Source: Streptomyces violaceusniger (GTDB taxonomy: Bacteria > Actinomycetota > Actinomycetes > Streptomycetales > Streptomycetaceae). From it: a stretch of 64,000 nt of DNA. The position numbers and the translations under genes are program-made. The stretch lies in the NCBI GenBank assembly GCA_005405945.1, contig BJHW01000001.1, positions 7,440,001-7,504,000 on the forward strand, given 5' to 3'. Every line of letters begins with the position of its first letter. Position 1 is the first letter of the stretch. Shown here piece by piece: positions 60,155-64,000 of the stretch. The notes beneath the pieces were generated by a model. The model worked only from the letters and a program-made list of their open reading frames with translations, was not told where the DNA came from and ran no database searches.

Positions 60155-60583
60155 ATGAACGCGGAAATCGCCCCGACCCTGCAGGAATTCGCCCAACGGC
60201 TGTCCGCCACTCGCCGTGGTGCCCGGCTCGCCCGGCGCCTCGCCCTCCAGCAACTCGACGCCTGGGGAATCCCCTACGGCAGCCCTGCCTCCCTCACTGT
60301 CTCCTCCGTCGTGGCTGAACTCGCCGCCAATGCCGCCACGCACGGACGCGTGCCCGGCCGTGACTTCCGGCTGCGCCTCGTCCTCCACCCGCACGCAGTC
60401 CGGATCGAAGTCACCGACACCCGCTCCGAGAAGCGACCGCCCGCACCCGGGCAGCTCACCCCGCCGCCCGCCAACGCTGAGACCGGTCGTGGGCTGCTGC
60501 TCGTAGAGGCGCTCTCCCTTGCCTGGGGTGTGGAGGAGCGGCCGGTCGGCAAGACGGTCTGGGCCGAGTCCGCTTTGCGGTAG
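60155..60583 (+). CDS. HATPase (RsbW-like anti-sigma-type) ATP-binding protein
   Basis: A 142-aa GHKL ATPase of the small anti-sigma-kinase type. The core VSSVVAELAANAATHGRV (N-box), then RLRLVLHPHAVRIEVTDTRS (G1 region) and ETGRGLLLVEALSLAWGV (G2 region) are all seen. It is transcribed divergently from the XRE/DUF397 pair, as in whiJ-type triads. It may act as a regulator of the XRE protein. The ATG at 60155 opens MNAEIAPTLQEFAQRL. Confidence 0.9.
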   Translation: MNAEIAPTLQEFAQRLSATRRGARLARRLALQQLDAWGIPYGSPASLTVSSVVAELAANAATHGRVPGRDFRLRLVLHPHAVRIEVTDTRSEKRPPAPGQLTPPPANAETGRGLLLVEALSLAWGVEERPVGKTVWAESALR

Positions 60584-60663
60584 GCGAGGCCATCGGGAAT
60601 CCTCGCTGTCGGCCACACCGTGCCCAGCAGTCCGGCGCCCGCGATGACGAGGAACAGCCACGC

Positions 60664-61271
60664 ATGACGCTCTCCGAGGAGACCAAGCCGCTGACCAGCC
60701 TGCGGCTGCGCGGACAGCGCATCAAGGCACGCGTCACCGTCTACGCCGATGAGGCCCGCCGCCGCACGGAGGCGGGCCTCGGCGCAGTGGACAGCCGGTC
60801 CCTACTCACCCGGCTCTACGAACTCCCCGTGGGCGTACCCGTGCCGCTGAGCGCGCTCGACGCGTACAGCCTCCGCGCCCTGCGCGCGGCACCCCCGGGC
60901 GTCGTGGACCTGGACGAGGCGCGCGGCCTCGCCGTGCGGCGACTGGCGCCGGTGGCCCGTGTGGAGCTGGTTCTCGTCGAGGGATCAGGCTGGGATCAAG
61001 TCGTCAGGTCGGCCTCGCAGTTCGGGCCGTTCTGTGCGCGAGGCGTCGTGGTGCCCGAAGGGGGCCGAATCTTGATCTGCTTCTGCTCAAGGCTCGTTTC
61101 TACGGCGTCGGGGTCGGAATCGCAGCGAACGGCGCGCCGCACGGCCCCCACTGGCTGCTGGAGCCTGCCCCGTACCGGCCACGGCGGCACTCCCCGGCCC
61201 AGTGGCTCTTCCACGAGCAGGCGTGGCGCCAACTCGGGCCGGAGCAGTCACTGCGGTCGCGGCTGCGGTAG
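60664..61271 (+). CDS. Unrecognised protein of the pgl island, one frameshift
   Basis: The restored protein is about 202 aa. First part: MTLSEETKPLTSLRLRGQRI, an alpha/beta segment with LTRLYELPVGVPVPLSALDA and VARVELVLVEG. Second part, in a frame one base off after GGGGG at 61060-61064: LDLLLLKARFYGVGVGIAAN and WLLEPAPYRPRRHSPAQWLFHEQ. No family is recognised. Similar-looking genes lie between pglX and pglY in other Streptomyces, from memory. It converges on and overlaps the next, leftward, gene by 24 bases. Confidence 0.55.
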
Positions 61272-62372
61272 CGGCAGCGGGGACGTTCGCCGCCATGCCA
61301 GCAGGACCTTGGGCACGTCCGGTTCGGTATCGGTCTGCAGCGCCAGGCGGCGGTGGTGCTCGACGGCGTCCGTGAGCCGCGCTCGCCACCACTCATGACG
61401 ATCGTGCCCCGGCACGGTGCCCGCCAGCTCACCGTGCAGTGCGTACAGCTCGTTCACGTCGTGCTGCACGGCCGCCAGCCGGTCGAGGTCCGTGTCGTCG
61501 AAGCGGGTCAGCGGTTGGCCCTGGCACACAGAGCAGCCACAGGTCCACGGCTCGCTGTGGGCGAACCAGTCCTGGAGGTTCTCCACTCGCACGTAGCGGA
61601 GAAGCCGCCCCACGAGGATAGAGGTGTACGGCTTCCAGCCGCCCCCGCCGCCCTCAAGGCGTGGCTTCACACCGTGCCGCAGACTCGCGGCCACGCCGAC
61701 GGCCGAGCCGAGCGCGCCGTGGACCATGGCGTCGAAGGCGGCCAGGTCGGTGCGCCAGAGGAGCAGCCGGGGACAGGAGCGGCACAGCTGACGCAGTCCG
61801 TCCATCACCCCTCGGCGGTCCATCGGATCGCCGTCCGCCTGTACGACGAGGGCCACCGGATGGCGGCTCGACCGGATCAGTCCCGCGAGGCGGGGCAGGG
61901 ACGGGGGCTGCAGCCACTTGTAGCTGACAGGAAGCAGCACGACGGTGTCCGTACGAGCCAGCTTGTTCGTGAGCGCGAAGACGGATGCGAGCACCTGGTC
62001 CGCGTCGCCCTCGCCGTGCGGGATGAAGCAGGTCGGTGTCACGGCGTAGGACGCCTTGTTGAGCAGCTGGCCGTCCAGGACCTCGGCGAGCCCCGCCATA
62101 TCCAGTCGCCACCAGCCATGAGAGGTACGGAGGCCGAAGGGGGCGCCCGGGGTGGCCACGGCCTGGGTATGGCTCTCCGGATCCATGGCGACCACCAGAT
62201 CCGACCGCGCGTTACGGATCTCCCTGCATCGTGCGGGGGCTTCTGCGCCGGTGATGACCAGCCCGCCGATGTGGCGGTCGAGATACGGCAGCAGGTCGAT
62301 GACCGACCGGCTGTTGGCCATGATGTGCAGCCGATCGCCGAGCAGGTCGTCGATCGTGTTCCCAGCTCCCAT
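61248..62372 (-). CDS. CxCxxC-containing protein, possible tRNA-guanine-transglycosylase-like fold
   Basis: A 374-aa protein with an alternating alpha/beta body, for example IGGLVITGAEAP, TVVLLPVSYKWLQPPSLPRL, SRHPVALVVQADG and CPRLLLWRTDLAAFDAMVHG. Near residue 283 is WTCGCSVCQGQPLTRF followed 25-35 residues on by LYALHGEL. A CxCxxC with a later His is the zinc site of TGT enzymes and DpdA proteins. The TGT active-site Asp and GGFQ motifs are not found, so base exchange is unproven. It could instead be a degenerate relative or an unrelated zinc protein. The gene lies leftward between pglX and pglY. Confidence 0.5.
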   Translation of the reverse strand: MGAGNTIDDLLGDRLHIMANSRSVIDLLPYLDRHIGGLVITGAEAPARCREIRNARSDLVVAMDPESHTQAVATPGAPFGLRTSHGWWRLDMAGLAEVLDGQLLNKASYAVTPTCFIPHGEGDADQVLASVFALTNKLARTDTVVLLPVSYKWLQPPSLPRLAGLIRSSRHPVALVVQADGDPMDRRGVMDGLRQLCRSCPRLLLWRTDLAAFDAMVHGALGSAVGVAASLRHGVKPRLEGGGGGWKPYTSILVGRLLRYVRVENLQDWFAHSEPWTCGCSVCQGQPLTRFDDTDLDRLAAVQHDVNELYALHGELAGTVPGHDRHEWWRARLTDAVEHHRRLALQTDTEPDVPKVLLAWRRTSPLPLPQPRPQ

Positions 62373-62673
62373 ACGACCTGTCCCCCTCGGAGGTCATGCG
62401 GCCCGCTCGGTGTATCGAGTGTCAAGGCCGCTGTCGTGCGTGAACAAGAGGGCCTTGGGCGTCCGGGAATCGTTCTCGGCCAGGATTCGCCACACAGAAT
62501 GCGCAAGCGATTACTGAAAGCGATGAACTTGCCCTGTCGTGGTAGCGGAATGTGACAGCAGGGTCTCGGTGTGCTCACCACCAAGGTCCAAGACGGTGCT
62601 GGACTGGCAAGATAGGACATCGCGCTTGAATCGCGCGGTCAGTCTGCCGCCGAGTGAGGGAACGAGAGCCCCG
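62373..62673. other. Divergent promoter region of the Cys-motif gene and pglY
   Basis: This is a 301-bp gap with AT-richer stretches near 62515-62560. No gene is seen. A short frame continues upstream of pglY from 62539, but lacks similarity and has no good RBS. Confidence 0.4.
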
Positions 62674-64000
62674 ATGCCCACCAGCGAGCTCTTCCTGCGG
62701 GATGTCATCGACATCAAGGAAGACGTCCATGCCGGCGATTTCAAGGTGGAGCTCTCCGGGGGCTTCACCGAGACCGACGTGCGGGTCGCTGAGTACGTCG
62801 TCACCGACCAGCTCCAGGAGGCGTTCAAGCGGGCACTCGGGCTCGTCGGGGCCGCCGTCCGCACCGGCAGCTCGCACGCCGCGTACCTCCACGGCTCCTT
62901 CGGCGCCGGTAAGAGTCACTTCCTGACCGTGTTGCACGCGGTGCTCAACAACCACCCGGCCGCGCGCCGCAAGCCGCGCCTGCAAGAGGTCATCGCCCAG
63001 CACGACGACTGGCTGCGGCAGAAGAAGTTCCTGATGGTGCCGTACCACCTCGTCGGCTCGACCGATCTGGACTCGGCGCTGCTGGGCGGCTACGTGGCGA
63101 CGGTGCGGCGGCTGCACCCGGACAAGCCGACACCCGCCGTGTACCGGGCGGATGCCGCCATCGCGGACGCGCGCAGGCAGCGGGAGTTCCTGGCCGACGA
63201 CGGCAAGTTCGTCCAGTGGCTGGGGTCGGGAGGCGTGGCCGTCGCGCCGAGCGGGGCGGTGGCCGGGGTCGACGAGGAGGAGGACCTGGACACCAGCGGG
63301 CTCGTCGAGGCGCCGAGCGCCCCCGCCCCGGGGCCTGGACCCCGAGCGAGCTCGACCGTGCCTTCGCCGCTCCGGCGGGGGACCCGCTTCGCGATGCGCT
63401 GGTCTCCGCGCTGCTCTCCGGGCCGATGTCCGCGTACGCGACCGGGGCGCGCGGGACAAGGACGCCTTCGTGCCGCTGGAGAACGGGCTCTCCGTCGTCT
63501 CCCGGCACGCCCAGGCCCTCGGCTACGACGGCATCGTGCTCTTCCTCGATGAGCTGATCCTCTGGCTGCAGGCGCACATGGGAGAGCAGGACTTCGTACG
63601 CGACCAGGTGCAGAAGCTGGTCAAGCTCATCGAGTCGGGGGACAGCGACCGGCCGGTGCCGATCATCTCGTTCATCTCCCGGCAGCGTGACCTGTCCCAG
63701 CTCATCGGCTCTGATGTGGCCGGGGCCGAGGTGCAGAACCTGGAGCAGCAGGTCGAGTACCTCGCGGGCCGCATCGACGTCGTCGATCTCGAGGACAGCA
63801 ACCTCATCGAGATCATCAAGCACCGGGTCCTCGCGCCCAAGCAGGGCATGGAGTCCGCCAGGGAGTCGGCGTTCGCGGCGGTCGAGTCGTCCAAGGACGA
63901 GGTGCGGCAGGTGCTGCTGGACGCCCATGGACGCACCGAAGCGAGCTGGGAGGACTTCCGCGATGTCTATCCGCTGTCCCCGGCCTTCCTGAACGTACTC
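62674..64000 (+). CDS. pglY: PglY: large ATPase of the Pgl/BREX type 2 system, 5' part, two frameshifts
   Basis: The first 443 or so codons of PglY, the P-loop ATPase (BrxC-like) of the system. The N-terminus has LFLRDVIDIKEDVHAGDF, the usual BREX ATPase opening. The Walker A GSFGAGKSHFLTVLHAVL is near residue 75. Then come YDGIVLFLDELILWLQAHMG (Walker B-like), VPIISFISRQRDLSQLIGSD and VEYLAGRIDVVDLED. Missing bases near 63340 and 63450 join three segments. The gene is cut at the window's right edge; a full PglY is about 1200-1300 aa. pglZ should follow. Confidence 0.9.

Overview
The window is chromosomal DNA from a high-GC actinomycete, almost certainly Streptomyces. Third codon positions are nearly all G or C. 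Kgd, a Lon gene behind an HspR-type operator, a 'conservon' (cvnA-D) and a Pgl (BREX type 2) phage-resistance locus are all present, and GTG and TTG starts are common.

Layout. Positions 1-5.6 kb hold a Dabb protein, an SDR-type epimerase, a MerR regulator and a large HTH/NB-ARC/TPR (STAND) protein. Positions 5.7-16.7 kb are a core block: kgd (2-oxoglutarate decarboxylase/dehydrogenase), an OmpR-type two-component pair, a spermidine-synthase-like protein, a rhomboid-like protein and lon. Positions 16.8-22.2 kb hold a Uma2-type nuclease-like protein, an SDR, a flavodoxin-fold quinone reductase and a TetR regulator that share one operator sequence, a secreted GH25 muramidase, a MarR regulator and a PP2C-like protein. 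Positions 22.5-29.2 kb are the conservon followed by a styrene/indole-monooxygenase-like flavoprotein. Positions 29-42.3 kb are mixed: a secreted NlpC/P60 protein, two diiron proteins (AurF-like and ferritin-like), regulators, two MFS exporters (one carrying Cna-B/carboxypeptidase-regulatory-like domains), a GNAT and a DUF427 protein, plus two minisatellites and a repeated intergenic element.

From about 42.3 kb to the right edge the window is a defence island. Two tandem paralogous nuclease-helicases (PD-(D/E)XK plus DUF2075, both leftward) precede pglW. A leftward four-gene operon follows: a nucleotidyltransferase-like DUF6932 protein, an unrecognised 325-aa protein, an AlbA_2/Schlafen-type ATP-binding protein and a ParA ATPase, with overlapping ends. 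Then come pglX, a DUF397/XRE-DUF5753/HATPase regulatory triad, an unrecognised protein, a Cys-motif (tRNA-guanine-transglycosylase-like?) protein, and the 5' part of pglY, which runs off the window. pglZ is not in view. The four-gene cassette lodged between pglW and pglX is the best candidate here for an undescribed accessory defence module.

A caution for every reader: I count about 28 apparent frameshifts. All go in the same direction (one base missing), most sit in short G or C runs, and they hit core and accessory genes alike. Restoring one base per site gives conserved, full-length proteins. I therefore treat them as sequencing or assembly deletions, not pseudogenes, and annotate the restored genes.
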